Source: Nannizziopsis barbatae (taxonomy: Eukaryota > Ascomycota > Eurotiomycetes > Onygenales > Nannizziopsiaceae). Taken from it: a stretch of 64,000 bases of DNA. This document shows, in pieces, positions 1 through 13,145 of this stretch. A program made the position numbers and the translations under genes. Positions within the stretch are counted from its first letter, which is position 1. Each line of letters opens with the position of its first letter. The DNA lies in the NCBI GenBank assembly GCA_014964245.1, contig JACVYH010000004.1, positions 186,001-250,000 on the forward strand, in the 5' to 3' direction. Under the pieces are notes generated by a model. That model was not told the origin of the DNA. It saw only the letters and a program-made list of their open reading frames with translations, and did not search any database.

Positions 1-3000
1 TTTTATTAGTATTTCTTCTTCATATTTTAAAAAATGTTTTCTTTATAAAGCATGATTTTTCTTAGTTTTCTTTTCTTTATAAAAAGTAATAGTTTATTCA
101 TGAGTTTAAAAATCCTTTCAAGCTATTTCTTACTATTATGCTTGTTAAAGTTTTTTTTCTTTTCTTCTAGATCTCAGATCTTATGTACTTTAACTTCTTA
201 TGTAATCATTTTCTTAACATGCTTTTTAAATTCATTTATTAGTATTATCATTATTCATAAATCTCATAATAAATGAGATTTTTATATAGCAAGTGTGGTA
301 TTTTTAGTAAAGATTTTCTTAATAATCTGTTTCTTTTCCAGATTTTATTTAAAATTATTATTAAAAATCTAATCTACTCATTTATAAGTAAAGTTGAATT
401 TTTTTAATTAGATTATGCTTATGTCTTTAAGAATAACAAAAGTTACTTTAGTTATAACTTCTAGTTTTAGCACTGCAGCTGCTTTTATTACTATAATAGC
501 TTTCATTACTAACATTATTATTATAACTAAAATTACTTGTTATAATTAAGAAACTAGTTTTATTATCTTAGCTAACTTCATCATTAGAATAATCATTTTT
601 AATGTTATTGATTTTTCTGATTATTTTAAAGCATTTATAAGCAATATAACATTCTTTAATATGTTATTATTCTTGCAAGTTTATATTCTAGTCTTTCTCA
701 TCTCAGCTAATAATTCTTTCTGTGAGATCTTATCAGTATTATTATTATTTTTAATGCTTGCTATTTCTTTTATTACTTTTTTTATTCTTTTAAATCTTAG
801 AATCTTAACTTTTTTTAAAGTCTTATACTTTTTCAGAATTCTTAATATTTTTAATAAAGTTTTAATATTTTTTTTATTATCTAAATCTTAAGATAATATC
901 AAAATATTTTTTTTTTTAAGAAATCTTATTATTCATATAAATGTTATATCTGATTTATTAATATATTTTATTTTAAAAACATCTTTTAAATTTCTTTAAC
1001 ATTAAATTTAAAGATGCTTTAAAGTTATATTTATTACATTAATGATTATTTCTGAGGCTTAAATTCTAGTGTTTTTTCTGATAAATCATTCTTAGTATAT
1101 AAATTCAGCTTCTCACATAATTTATGCAGCTTTCTAGTTCTGCATTTCAGTTATTTACTGCTGCTTATATGCTAGTCTTAATTATTTATCTTACTAAAGC
1201 ATTCTGTTAGTCTTAAAAATTCAGTCTTTAACTTTCTTATAATCTGAGTTAAATCAGATCATGATACTATTAATAAAATTCTTAATAAAATTATAAAGAT
1301 TAAAGTATAGCTTTCTTGCTATTAATCTCATGAAGACTAATTTATTTTAATTATTAATTATTCTCAGATTATCTGTTTTCTTATTAATTCTTATTTATTT
1401 TAAATCTTCATTAATAATTACTTTAATTTTTCTTTTTAATTCATTTTTGAAAATCTGCTTCTCTGAAGAAAAAACTGATGTGAATGTTTTAAGAAAATTA
1501 TAGTCTTTTTCTAAATCTAATCATACTTTTGTATTTTCTGAAATAAATTTCAAGAAATATTCAGATTTTCATATAATTTTAACTTCTTCATACTTCTTAT
1601 TTTTCTGTCATTTCTTAGTCATTTTTCTTTTTAAGATAAATGCATTTAATGCTAGATATTCTGATAGAGAAATTATTTTTTTTATTATCAGAATTATCAG
1701 AGCTTTTTCTTATATAGCTAGAGAAGTATTTATTATATTTTATAATATATTAGCTATATAAATAATTATATAAGTAATTTTCTTAAATAAGTAGTAATTA
1801 TAATATAATAAAATAATAAAGATATATTTTATAAATATGAGTATTTAATATCTTATGTAAATATTTATATTTATGTTATGTGTGTGTTTATCTTACTTAT
1901 TATCATGAAACTTTCAGTAAACATATTAAACTATTAATGCAAAGCTAATAATAGAATAATGCAATTTTATTATAATTACTAGAGCTTGTTAATATATTCA
2001 TTAATCATTTACTTTGCAGTAGTTAACTTAGTTAATAGAAGTCAGATGTCTTCTTCCAGCCTGAAATTTTTTCATCTCACTAGATATTTCTGTTTTATCT
2101 CTCTTCTAAGCTTCTTTTTTTTATAAATAATAATTTTTTCTATTTTTTAATACTTATCATTATTTATATATACTAGTTCTGAATATTACATGATTTTTTT
2201 ATATTTATTTTTAACTTAAGATTTAAGATATACTACTAACATTATATTATAAATACATCAGTACTCTAGAAAATTTAATTAATATGTTAGTTTTTCTACT
2301 TTCTTAATGATTATAAAAGAATCTGCATAGCATGATAAGAACTTTCTATAAATTCTAAATGCATATGTATAATATTCTTTATGCAATTATAAGAAAATCT
2401 TTTACTTTTTTTTAAAATTAACTAACTCATGATATTTATCATAATAATGTTTTACTAAAACTACAGCTTTATTTATGGCTGCAGCTGCATTCTTACATGT
2501 TATAAATATTAAAACTTATTCTAATTTAATCATGCTAATATGTGTGATTATGAAATAATCATATAAAAGTTAATAAGAAAATGCTTTTATCATTATGAAT
2601 TTTATTAAATTTAAAAACAGCTGGAGAATTAGAAGCATCTGATACTAATTCTTGAAATCTTTTATAATATTTATAAGAAATTAAAATGCTATTTTAATTA
2701 TTTAATTTATTTTCTCAGATTAATCATTAGTCTGGAAGTGATAGATTATGATAAATAACATATTAATATTCACCTGCTTGAAGATGTATTTTCACAGATT
2801 TTCTGTAAATTTTAAATTTCTATTACTAATAATCTTCTTTAGAAAACTCCAGTCTTCATTATATAATACTTTTATCAGTTCTATTATTTATTTTTTTACT
2901 TTATCTGTAATTCTGCTAGATATAAATATTACTTTTTTCATATATTTATTTATTATTATCATTAACATGTTATATATATCATTTAGAAGTCTAATAATAA

Positions 3001-6000
3001 AGTTAATTATTATAATATGATAAGATATTTTTAGTATCAGAATTAGCTGCAGATTATTATAAAATTTATAATATCTTATTTAAATTTTCTAGTATTAGAA
3101 GCATGAGTAAATGTACTTGCAAACTGCTTTAATAATTTTTCTTATATATAAGTTCTCAAGATACTATAAGATTTAAAACTAATTAAAATAAATTCTTAAA
3201 TGTGTATCTGCTAATACTCTTGATATTACTATTAATAAAATGCATAATTTTTTATTATTTTCATCTTTCTAATAATAAATTAAGTTTTCTTTCATGTAAA
3301 ATAACAAGCATGCCTTTTCTTTCTCTTTCATATTAAAATTATTAAGCATGCTAATAATCTTCTGGTAGAAACTATTTTATTTATATCTTTTTCTAATATT
3401 TTTTCTGATTTCTGGTAATAATTCTATCATAATATAATCATGAAATATAATTATATTATGACTAGTAACTTTACTCTTAAATCTTAATAAAGTATCTGAT
3501 ATAATGTGCATTTTTTCTAGCTTATGAAAAACATGCAGCTGAAATCATTAAATATAAGTAATTACTTGAATTAGCTTGAAATTCAGATTATCAGTATTCA
3601 AGATTCTTAACAAGATATTCTTAATAATTACTAAAATTACTGCATGATTAGTATAGATTACAGTTAGCTTTTTGCTAGCTTTAATAAGATGTTATATCTT
3701 TCTTAAGATTCAGACTAAGCATGTAACTTCTAGTTTCATTAGCTAGTAATTCATCTCTGCTGAATTAAGCAGTTTACTTAAAAATAAAATTAATAATATT
3801 ATTATTAATAATAATAATATTAAATAGTTTCTGTTAGTCTTAGTAATTCATTTATTCTTTACATAAAATATTATTATATTAAATTTTTTTTTTTTTAATA
3901 TATTTATATTTATAAACAGTTATTTATACAGGTTATAATAATAAAAAAATAGTTTTTTCTTAAAAAAACTTTATATATTATTAAAGCTCTTAATCTTTAT
4001 TTATATTAGCATGCTAATCTTTTCTTTTTAAGCATATTTTCTTCTTTTAAAGTTTTTTAATACTTTTTTTATTATAATTATCTTTCTAATCTGAAGAAAT
4101 TTAGTTAATTTAGCATAATACAGAATATATTAGCATAACTATCCAGTTAATTCAAGATATATTTCAAGTTAATTAAGTATTTTTAAAAAAGCAAGCTTAG
4201 TAATTACCTTAACTTTCTCAGCAGCTGTAATCATTTCAAGCATATAAATTTTTTAGCTTAATAAATTAATAAAAGAAAATTTAATATAAGTTTTATTCAG
4301 ATTTATTATAATATTAAACTTTTCTAACTTATTAAGCACTGCATGTAAATATTAAACATGTTCTTTTAAAATCTTTAAAAAAATAATTAAATTATTAATA
4401 TACATCTTGAGAAATTTATAAAACATTTACAATTCAATCTTCATTTGCTGCTGAATATATAATATACTATTAATAAATCTCATAATTATTATATTATATA
4501 TTTCTTAATTTTAATATGTGATTACAGTTATGCAGTTTCTGTAATCTAATCTGATTTTTTATTAATAAAAGAATAATATAGCATTAAGTATCATAATGTA
4601 TCTACATTCTCATATTACATTTATTATTTCATTTTAACATGTTATCAGATAAATGTCAGACTTAGTAATCTTATTAAATTTTCTGAGATTTATAATAACA
4701 TGCTTTTTTTACATGATTTTTTCATTAATAATAACATTTCTTCATATTATAAATACTGAATAATTATCTGAAATATAGTTTATTGCTTAGCTTATGTAAT
4801 TTTTAGTATGTAATTTATTAAATATAGCATTAATTATCTTTCTTTTCTCAGAGCTGCATGAATATACTTAAAGTATTTTTTTAGAAATTATTTCTAAAAG
4901 CAGTAATACTTGCATTTATTATTTTTTCAGTATCTTTATAAATCTGTCTAAATTTATTTAGATTTTTTAATATTAGAATACAGCTTCTGAGAGAGTCTCT
5001 ATCTCTGATAAGCTCTAATCATTATAAATCATGATTTCATTATCAAGTTTAATTTCTCTTTTTATTATGAATACTAATTTAATTTAAGCTGTTTTTTTCA
5101 CAGATTTTAATGCTAGTACATTTATTATTAAATTCATCTAATAAGCTATCATATCATCTGTCTTAGTAATGTAATCTAATTAATATCTTCTGCTAATCTT
5201 CACTAGCTTATTCATGTCATTAACAAGATAATAAAAGAAGAGATTTAATCTCATAATATTAGTATACATTCTAACTCTATTACTTATGAGCTTAAATATA
5301 TAATTATAGTTCTCTAGCAGCTTTAATTTTAAATTCTGAAAATAAATCAGAATTTTTACTGTTATATGTAATGATACTATAATTACAAATATTAACATTA
5401 TTTTTCTCTTAATTCTACTGCTTTATTTTAATATTATGTTAATTAGAATTTTCATGATATTTGCATTGCTGAAAAAAGCTTGTTTTTTCTTTAAATTAAT
5501 GCTGATTTCTTCTGATACTAGATTATTAACTTCAAGTAATAAGTCTGCTTATAACTTGTTAATAATTCTAGCATTAATTATAATCTGAATTTTCATAGTC
5601 TGATTATTCTTGTTAACTGCTGAGATATGAAGTAAGAATCTAGTAAAATATTTTATTATTATAACTGATATTATTCCAGCTACTAGCAGTTCATTTCTCT
5701 CTTATATCATCATGATAAAATTCTGCTTTTTAAGAAAGACTCCTGAGATTAATATTATAATACATTTCAAGTTTAAACACACTGGTATAATCTTGATTAG
5801 CATCTTGATATAAGTTTTTATTATTATAAATTATTAATATCTGAATATTAAATTATTATTTATCAGAATTAAAGCTTATTAAGATATAATAATTAATGTA
5901 CTAGCATTTTCATAATATACAGTTAGCTAATACTAATTATAATAAATGTTATATTTTATTTTATTTAAGAATTTCATATTATAATACTAATAAATTGCAT

Positions 6001-8880
6001 ATAAAATTAGATTTAGTTTATTCTGATACTTTTTTTCTTAATAGTTTATAATTTCTTTCTGCTTTAAATATGATTTCAGTAGCTTTTCTTCTGAATAAAA
6101 TTAATATTTCTGATAAAACTCTTAAAATTCATTAATCTGATTCTAATATGCTCTGCTTTCAGGCATTTTTTATTAAATATATTACTAAATTAATTTCTTA
6201 ATATGCATCAGATTCACTTTATCATCTTTATTAGCATTTTTCTAATTATTATCTTGAAATCTGACTTGTTATTAAAAAGATTTTTAATAATTATTCTGAA
6301 ATTAAAACTGCTAATATGATCTTTAATTATTAAACTGGAGCTGAAACTGCAATCTCTAATTATTTCATTAGTACTGCTGCTAGTTCAGGCCCTGTTAGAA
6401 ACATTACTATTATTACTAGAAGAATCTTTATTATTAACAGAATAATAACTGCTGCTAGTAGCTCTGATTTTACTAATTCTGATTATTATATTATAAGTAT
6501 TACTGATCTTGATTTTGCTAATCCTGTTGCTAGTATAACTAATATGATTAATTAAAGTAATTAATCTAATTTAACTGCTTAGCTTTCATGATTATTATAA
6601 ACTAAGTTATTATCATTTCTTCTAGCAGTTCATTCATAATAATTTTTAATGCTAGATTTATATGTAATTAGACATATAAAATAACTGAATATTTAATCTG
6701 AGCAAGCTTATACTACTTTATAACTGTTATAATTTTTATCATATAAGTTTCAGAATCTTTTTACATCTTAATATTTATAATAAAATATTTAGTTACTTTA
6801 AATTTAATTATGGCCTGAGCTGGTAATGCTCTAAATTATATTTTAATAACTTCATACTAATTATTAATTTCTATCAGATTTCTAATAAGCTTTCTTCTAG
6901 CTAGATTAGTAAGCTTAGTCATTCATCAGATTAGCATCATATTATAAAAGCAGATATGTAATTTCTGATTTATAATTAATAAATTATGAGTTATTACTGT
7001 AACTTTTACATGCATGATGAATATAAAAAAATTTCTTATTTATAACTTATTATCTTTATCTATTATATCAGACATTTCTCATTCTTATAACATGTCTGAA
7101 TAAAATAAACTAATATTAATCATTTTCTAAAATAAAGTAATAGATTTTAATTACTCAGATTTCTAATAAATTCATATTATTAATAATATTAATAATATTG
7201 CCTGCTGAGTTATTAATCAGCTATTAATAAAATTCTGTACATTTCTTAGTATATTACTTCTCATTTTTGCTAAAATGCTTCTTATCATAAATTCTAGATA
7301 ATTATTATTCTTAGTTAATATAAGAGTTCTTCTAGTATGATTCTTACTTCTACTCTTACATATAAAATACTTCAGAATTTTTTTCTTTTCAGTAGAGAAA
7401 GAAAATAACACAGTCTCTTCAGAAATGCTTTTTTTCTGTTACAGTAAAATCAGAAGTTAATTATTTAAAATAAAAAGTAAAGTATTTTCAGCTATTATCT
7501 GCTTATTAACAAATCATTTATAATAAGTAATTTACATGAGAAATGTTATTTTTTTCATGAATTTTATAATATTTTTATTATAAGAGTTAGCAGAAGTAGT
7601 TCATGTAATAGAATATTATAATTTAATTATAAATTTTTAAAATATCTTTAAATTTAGAATCATGATACTTAATAAGACTTATATTCTTCTAGTCTTAAAA
7701 TAAAACATGATAATATTATTTAATAAAGTAGGAAGACAGTTATATTACATTATAATATAATTAATTCTTTATTATAGATTTTTCTCTGAATTATTTTTAC
7801 TTAAGTATAAGTAATAATCTCATAGTCAGAACACAAGCTTAATGTAATATAACATTAAATTAATCAGATTTCAACATGCTACTGCTAGCATTTTAGCAGG
7901 TCTAGTTATAATAGTATTTTCTAAGCTATTTTATATAAGAATTCAAAGTTATTTAAGAAGAAATGAAAATAGCAGTATGATAGTTATACAAGAATATTAA
8001 TTACTAGTAGTATTATAACTAAGAGATATGATATAATAACAGATTTAAATAAAATTCAAATTAAGAATAGTAAAAGCTATAAAAGCATAAAGAAATAACA
8101 GTTATTCTATTAGCTGTAGAATTAATTCTTTATAGCAGAAACACATAAATGAGAAACTTAACATTAGTTAAGTAAATAACTGTAAGATTATTAAATCTTT
8201 TAAAAAATTTTAAATTAATTCTCAGAATATAAACATGCTATTATCTGATAGATAAAATACAATAGTATAATTATAAAGTAATATAATCTTATTTATAATT
8301 ATAAAGTAATTTAATTTTCTTCTAATTCTCATTCTCAGTCTGAATTATGTATACTATCTAGCTATTATATATACAGAGAAAATGCTCTTAGTAATACTAT
8401 CATATAATCTAATAAATATTCTTAAATTTAATTATTTAATTTAATAAGTAATTATATTTAAATAAAATAAATAATTATAATTAATATTTTAAAATTAAAA
8501 TAAAATCTTAAAAATTTATAAAAATTTTTTTATAAGTTTATTTTTCTTTTAATTTGTATTTATATTAATTAAAAAATATTTTTATTAATTTTAATTTATA
8601 AATTAAAATTTAAATTTTTAAAATACTTATATAATAATAATTAAATTTCTTATTATTATTATTAAAAAAAACTTATTATATTTTTATTTTTAAAAAATTT
8701 TATAATAATTATTTTACTTAATTTAAATTACTTTTATAATTATAAATAATTAAATTATAAAAGTTAATTACAAGCATAATTATTTAATAACTCAGCAGGA
8801 AAATTAAATTACATAAGAATTAAAGAGATTATTTTATTCTAAAAATGGCCTAATTAGGTATAGCATTGCTTATTCATCAC
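1..8880. other. AT-rich, CpG-free isochore (RIP-type decay)
   Basis: This stretch is almost entirely A and T, full of stop codons in all frames, and I found no CpG when reading it; the first CpG is at 8949-8950. The surviving C and G sit mostly in words such as CATG, TGCAG and TCAGA. That is what repeated C-to-T and G-to-A mutation (RIP) leaves of transposons. The open frames here of up to about 110 codons are Phe/Leu/Ile/Asn-rich and not credible genes, apart from the gypsy pol traces annotated separately. The rest (1-3465 and 4471-8880) holds nothing I can name; it probably contains the remaining gag, integrase and LTRs of that element plus other repeats. The change to ordinary composition is sharp, between about 8830 and 8950. 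Confidence 0.9.
3466..4470 (-). mobile_element. Degenerate Ty3/gypsy pol (reverse transcriptase to RNase H)
   Basis: Read on the minus strand, about 4380-4405 gives YINNLIIF, the reverse transcriptase active-site block YxDDxxIF with both Asp codons turned to Asn (GAT to AAT). It is followed in frame by a KEHV...HAVLNKL helix, an NPNKTYIKF-like strand and TAAEKVKVI, the usual order in fungal gypsy RT. Further along (3660-3466), YTNHAV, NTDNLNFKLI and HIISDTLLRFKSK match the end of the RNase H region and connection. The frame is broken by many stops, so it is a dead copy. The RT lineage (xAYxDDIVIF type) differs from the right-hand element (YLDDILIxS type). Integrase should lie at lower coordinates but I did not confirm it. 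Confidence 0.75.
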
Positions 8881-8994
8881 TGAAGAGGGTGTCAATTTAT
8901 CTGCAGGGTGATTTTATCCCAACCCTCCATCTGTAAGAATCCAGGCCCCGGAGGGTGCCTGGAGCCCGGGGTGGCAGTTCCCGGGGGATCGGGC

Positions 8995-9002
8995 TATATA
9001 AG
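8995..9002 (+). promoter_or_regulatory. TATA box of the kinase gene
   Basis: TATATAAG lies in a GC-rich leader about 210 bases upstream of the chosen ATG at 9212, just inside the isochore edge. The interval 8950-9200 is GC-rich and otherwise shows no gene. A minus-strand open frame across it (8897-9226) has no recognisable features. Confidence 0.45.
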
Positions 9003-9211
9003 TGAGCGCGCGAGCAAGCTAGCAGCTTGTGAATCTGGTCTTTTTGCCATGGTGTAATGGTGAAAGGGTCCGGGCCCGGAACGCGCCCCGGGGCATGCCC
9101 GGATCTTACATTATCCCCAGCCAAATCCCATGACTCTGGGAAATACCGGCTGAGAGGACTTGCAGCGCGGTGCCTGGAGGCCCATTCCACCAGCTTCGTT
9201 ATAACTGCAGC

Positions 9212-10591
9212 ATGGAGATGAGACACGATACACTGGCTTGGGATCAGAGCGATCTCGAGTTCGACATATTCAAGAAAAAGGTCATCAGCTCCAATGTTCT
9301 GGCCGGAATTAATGCTTTTATGGCTAGCAAACGGCCAACATCACGTCCAAATGATCGAGCCCGGATAATCGGTGCTGGAGCCTTCAATATATGCTTTCGC
9401 ATGGAATTTGAAGATGGATTTTCATTTCTACTTCGCTTTACATGCCCTGGAAGATCCATGTTTCCCGAAGAGAAAACGAAAGCGGAGGTTGCTGTTATGC
9501 AATTTATCAGAGAGAACACCGACATTCCTATTCCTGCTATTCTTGAATCGGGAATGGATGGGCCTTGCGATATGGGTCCTTATATTCTCATGGAGTTTGT
9601 TGGAAGTGTATCAAACGCTACTTCACAGTTGCGGGCGCCCGGATATACCAGAGGCGACCGCCCCTTCCTCAACCCCAACATTGACCAGAAGAAACTCGAG
9701 CATATATATGGAGAAATAGCGAAAGTTCTTTTGCAGCTCTCGAAAATCTCTTTTGATGGAATTGGCTGCTTGGATCAGGAGAACATGTGGGCTATTACGC
9801 AACGGCCCTTGACGATGAACATGAATGAGCTCGTTCAACTTGGCCACTTTCCTAGAGAGCACCTAGCTTCGGCTCCATTTGGGTCCGCATCGGCTTATTT
9901 TGTACATTTGGCCGAAACTCAACTGATGCACCTGATAACGCAACGCAATGATGCTGTCGACTCCGAAATGGACTGTCGCCGGAAGTTCATGGCTCGAAAG
10001 ATCCTCCTTAAACTCGCAAATGGTGCGCGTCTCGGTCTTGATTCCTCCGCTAACAAGGGATTCCGACTTTACTGCGACGACCTCCGTCCATCAAACATAC
10101 TAGTTGATGAGGACTTGAATGTCGTTGCTGTGATCGATTGGGAATTCACCTATGCCGCACCTTATGAATACGCATCTACTCCTCCTTGGTGGCTTCTCCT
10201 AGAAACACCGGAGGACTGGAATTCTGGAGTTTCTGACTGGCGAAAAAATTACGAGCCTTGCCTGGAGGTGTTCCTGCGGGCTATGAAACGCCAAGAGGAT
10301 ATCGCCATCTGTAATAATGCATTGTCTGAATCACAACGACTTTCAGATCATATGCGTGAGAATTGGGAGAATGGTAACTTTTGGCTTTGCTACGGAATGA
10401 GAAAAAGCTGGGCCCTCGATATCGTTTGGCCGTACATAGATCAAAGGCTTTTCGGTGGCAAAGAGACATTGGAAGAGAGGCTTGCATTGTTAAACGAGCA
10501 AAAAAGAACCCAATTCTTCACTGAGGTCGAACTACAGGATATCGAGACATTTGTACGAGAAAAGATGGAGCAAAGCCAAATACCGAATTAG
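9212..10591 (+). CDS. APH-family (aminoglycoside phosphotransferase-like) kinase
   Basis: Single-exon gene of 459 residues. The fold is the protein-kinase-like APH/choline kinase family (Pfam APH). IGAGAFNICFRMEF near the N-terminus replaces the Gly-rich loop, and GPYILMEFV marks the hinge. The catalytic loop is YCDDLRPSNILV, with the catalytic Asp at about residue 290 and the usual HGD replaced by CDD, as often seen in fungal members. IDWEF supplies the metal-binding Asp. The substrate is unknown; a role in antibiotic resistance is not implied. I chose ATG 9212 (good context, A at -3 and G at +4); ATG 9218 is the alternative, and an in-frame GTG at 9170 is unlikely. The gene lies only about 330 bases from the isochore edge. 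APH-like kinases are known to be expanded in Onygenales. Confidence 0.85.
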   Translation: MEMRHDTLAWDQSDLEFDIFKKKVISSNVLAGINAFMASKRPTSRPNDRARIIGAGAFNICFRMEFEDGFSFLLRFTCPGRSMFPEEKTKAEVAVMQFIRENTDIPIPAILESGMDGPCDMGPYILMEFVGSVSNATSQLRAPGYTRGDRPFLNPNIDQKKLEHIYGEIAKVLLQLSKISFDGIGCLDQENMWAITQRPLTMNMNELVQLGHFPREHLASAPFGSASAYFVHLAETQLMHLITQRNDAVDSEMDCRRKFMARKILLKLANGARLGLDSSANKGFRLYCDDLRPSNILVDEDLNVVAVIDWEFTYAAPYEYASTPPWWLLLETPEDWNSGVSDWRKNYEPCLEVFLRAMKRQEDIAICNNALSESQRLSDHMRENWENGNFWLCYGMRKSWALDIVWPYIDQRLFGGKETLEERLALLNEQKRTQFFTEVELQDIETFVREKMEQSQIPN

Positions 10592-11256
10592 ACGGGTGGA
10601 GCAGGGATAAGTGCGGATATAATGCTTATCTGGAATTCGACCTGTCCAAACCATGCCTTGACGGAATGAAGCAACAAATTCGCCATATCGAATCATACTA
10701 GTAGTTCAATTGATCAAAGGTTCATCTAGACTTTCATTTAGCCTTCGCCGTATTGAGATGACTCCAAATCACTTACGACTTTCCACCTTCCATGTATTCC
10801 TTCACAATTTTTCCCGTGGCTGATCGGGCTTTTTGGGATTCCCCAGACCTTTCCAGTGACTGTAAAACCACTTTTACCGAGCGGAGCCCTAGAAGTCAGC
10901 TTAGCCCGCCAGTGGTGTGTCTAACAACAAAGAATTTCAGGTTGGGCTCCGGGGTATTTTTAACCAGGAGGTTTAACTAACTTAGTTAAGGAAACTAGTG
11001 AGAAAATGGTGCCTGCCAAGTCGGCTAACAAGCGGGAACTCTCCTAACGCCCTGTTGAGAGGACGCAAACGGAATTTGTGGCTGGATGTCAGGGATCGAA
11101 TTACGAGGTTTGAATGGGGCATCTAGCCAATGATCTTTTCCGGGAGAAGACGGTTCGCCCTGGGCAGAAGCTTTGGGATCACAGATATGGGAGTTCATAT
11201 CCTTTTACGGAGTACTCGACGGGCAGTCTCCCACAGTTGATGTGGCCTGAACGCCA
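10592..11256. other. Intergenic, with a 17-base palindrome
   Basis: No supported gene. It carries a perfect inverted repeat TTAACTAA-C-TTAGTTAA at 10973-10989 and a TACGGAGTAC motif at 11206-11215, about 40 bases before the LysM gene start. Confidence 0.6.
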
Positions 11257-13145
11257 ATGAAATGCAGAAGAATGGCCCTGTCTTATGCGTCCTGGATAGC
11301 GTTATCGATGTCATCTTCTGTCACCGCAATAACTTTGTTTAACAGCCAACAAGCACACTTTTTCCCAACCGACGCTTCGCAGTCATGCTTGGCTGCCTTC
11401 GACTTGAGCCTCAATTGCGACGAGAACGTCCAGCTGTTGTGGAAGCAGACAGACTGGGTGGGATGGAATGCTACCGATCTCATCTCCCTCTGCACACCAC
11501 AATGCCGCTCATCCCTGGAGCAGCTAAAGTCGACTGTGACTCCGGCTTGCGGTGCTTGGTCTGCACCCCTAGGTCCGTCCTCGTTGAACGCCTCAATGAT
11601 AGTAGACACCTACATTTACCGCTACAGACTTGCATGTCTGAACTACAATAATGTTTTTTGTTTGATACAGCAGAAGCAATGGGATATTCCTTCTATGCCG
11701 ACAGTAACGTGGCCTACGCATACCAACAAGACCTATTTAGATTGGGAGAGTAAGTATATGCCTTCGAGATCAGTCTGGACTTGCTGACACTTGGCGTAAG
11801 ATGACCCAAAAGACGGTTCTCCAAGATTTAATTGGGACGGAATCATGATCCCGCCGTATAATATGGAGATGCCACGATATGTTCCATATGAATACGGAGC
11901 TCCTACTGGTTAAGCTCATCACCTTGATTGCCGAGGCAACAGATCATTACTGACCTTCGTACTAGCAATGGACTACTTCTATACTGGCGGGCAGAGAGGC
12001 GATCCCAACCTTGGATGGAACGTGCCTTTGGAATATGACGAATATCCTTTGGAAATTCAATGCTCACCCTGCTTTATCGAAAGATTTAAACTGGGGTTTG
12101 AGTATCCATGGGGCGAAACCTATAAGTATGGGACTTCACAACCGCATCGACAAACCACTAATATCTTGCAAGTGAATTGACTTTACAAATCTGGAGCAAT
12201 ATGAAGGCAAACTGTGGGATCACCACACCCCTTCAAGTTCATCCCTCTCTAAATCAATCAGGTCCACCGGACCCGAAGTGAGACAATCCACAATTAGAAC
12301 AGCACAAACTCTTGCTAACTCCTATTGTAGCCGGCGTCGGCTGACTTGGACACGCCCAAAAAGCTGTGCTCGACGTGTGACCCTTACTTCGCTCGAGACA
12401 TACCCGCACACCATTACTAATTGTACCATATTTGCTTTACAAAATAATGTCCCATCGGCGTCAATCAAAGCCCTCAATGATGATGTTAGCTGCAATAACC
12501 TTGAAAGTGGGATCTATTGTCTCCCAGAACCCTGCCAAACCATGCGCATTACAGACCTCATGACCTCTGCTACGAGAGTCGGTCAAGAACCTGAAAAATA
12601 CGGCAGCATCTCTCTAATCCAATTTATGCGGTGGAACCCGCATACTGGCCCTGTTAATATTTTCTACGGTGACGTTATCTGCATAGGGTAAATTTGTTCT
12701 CTATATTTCGAGTGATACGAACCTGACACTACCATTCCTTTAGCCCTCCAGGAGGAAGATACGTTCCGCCTCAGACAACCATAGCAGTCCAGCACCCAGG
12801 CATCTACACAACGACGGCTATCCATGCCCATCCGACACCTTCTGGCACAGCACCCAACTGTGGACTATACCAACAAGCTCGAGAAGGGGACTATTGTAAC
12901 GTTCTTGCTCTTAACTTTTCTCTTACGTTTGATATGCTCCTTGCTATGAATCCAGACCTTGACTCTGGGTGTTCGAATCTCCAGCTTGGTGTGATATTAC
13001 TATTTTGCCCCCTTCGATTAACAGTGGGTTTCGCTAATACTCGATAGGCTTGGATTATTGCGTGGGATTGGTGGATGGGACGACTGCCACTCCGCTGTCC
13101 TCAACCAAATTACCCCCAGGCATAGAGCAACAGCAAGAGTCATAA
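11257..13145 (+). CDS. Secreted protein with three LysM domains
   Basis: Seven exons: 11257-11749, 11801-11908, 11966-12125, 12173-12277, 12331-12687, 12744-12988, 13048-13145. Phases agree throughout, giving 521 residues. A signal peptide (hydrophobic run ending SSSVTA) starts at M1 or M6. It is followed by a Cys-rich N-terminal region (CLAAFDLSLNCD, CTPQCRSSL, CGAW). LysM-like modules lie at about 313-357 (YPHTITNC to CLPEPC), 358-410 (MRWNPHTG, GDVICIGPPGG) and 447-495 (GDYCNVLALNFSLTF, MNPDLDSGC). LysM proteins bind chitin and GlcNAc oligomers; secreted fungal ones mask chitin or protect hyphae. Oddity: exon 5 starts with an Arg-rich stretch, while another frame there reads KLCSTCDPYF before a stop, so the fourth splice junction or a frameshift deserves checking. 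Effector versus cell-wall role cannot be told. Confidence 0.8.

Noticed and set aside
661..891. 76-codon hydrophobic ORF in the left isochore
   Set aside because: Hydrophobic text is a by-product of T-rich sequence, not a membrane protein.
9050..9100. GGTGTAATGGTGAA word resembling tRNA D-arm text
   Set aside because: No matching acceptor stem, anticodon loop or T-loop can be formed around it.
8897..9226. Minus-strand ORF of 109 codons over the kinase promoter
   Set aside because: It overlaps the TATA box and leader of the well-supported plus-strand gene and has no domain.
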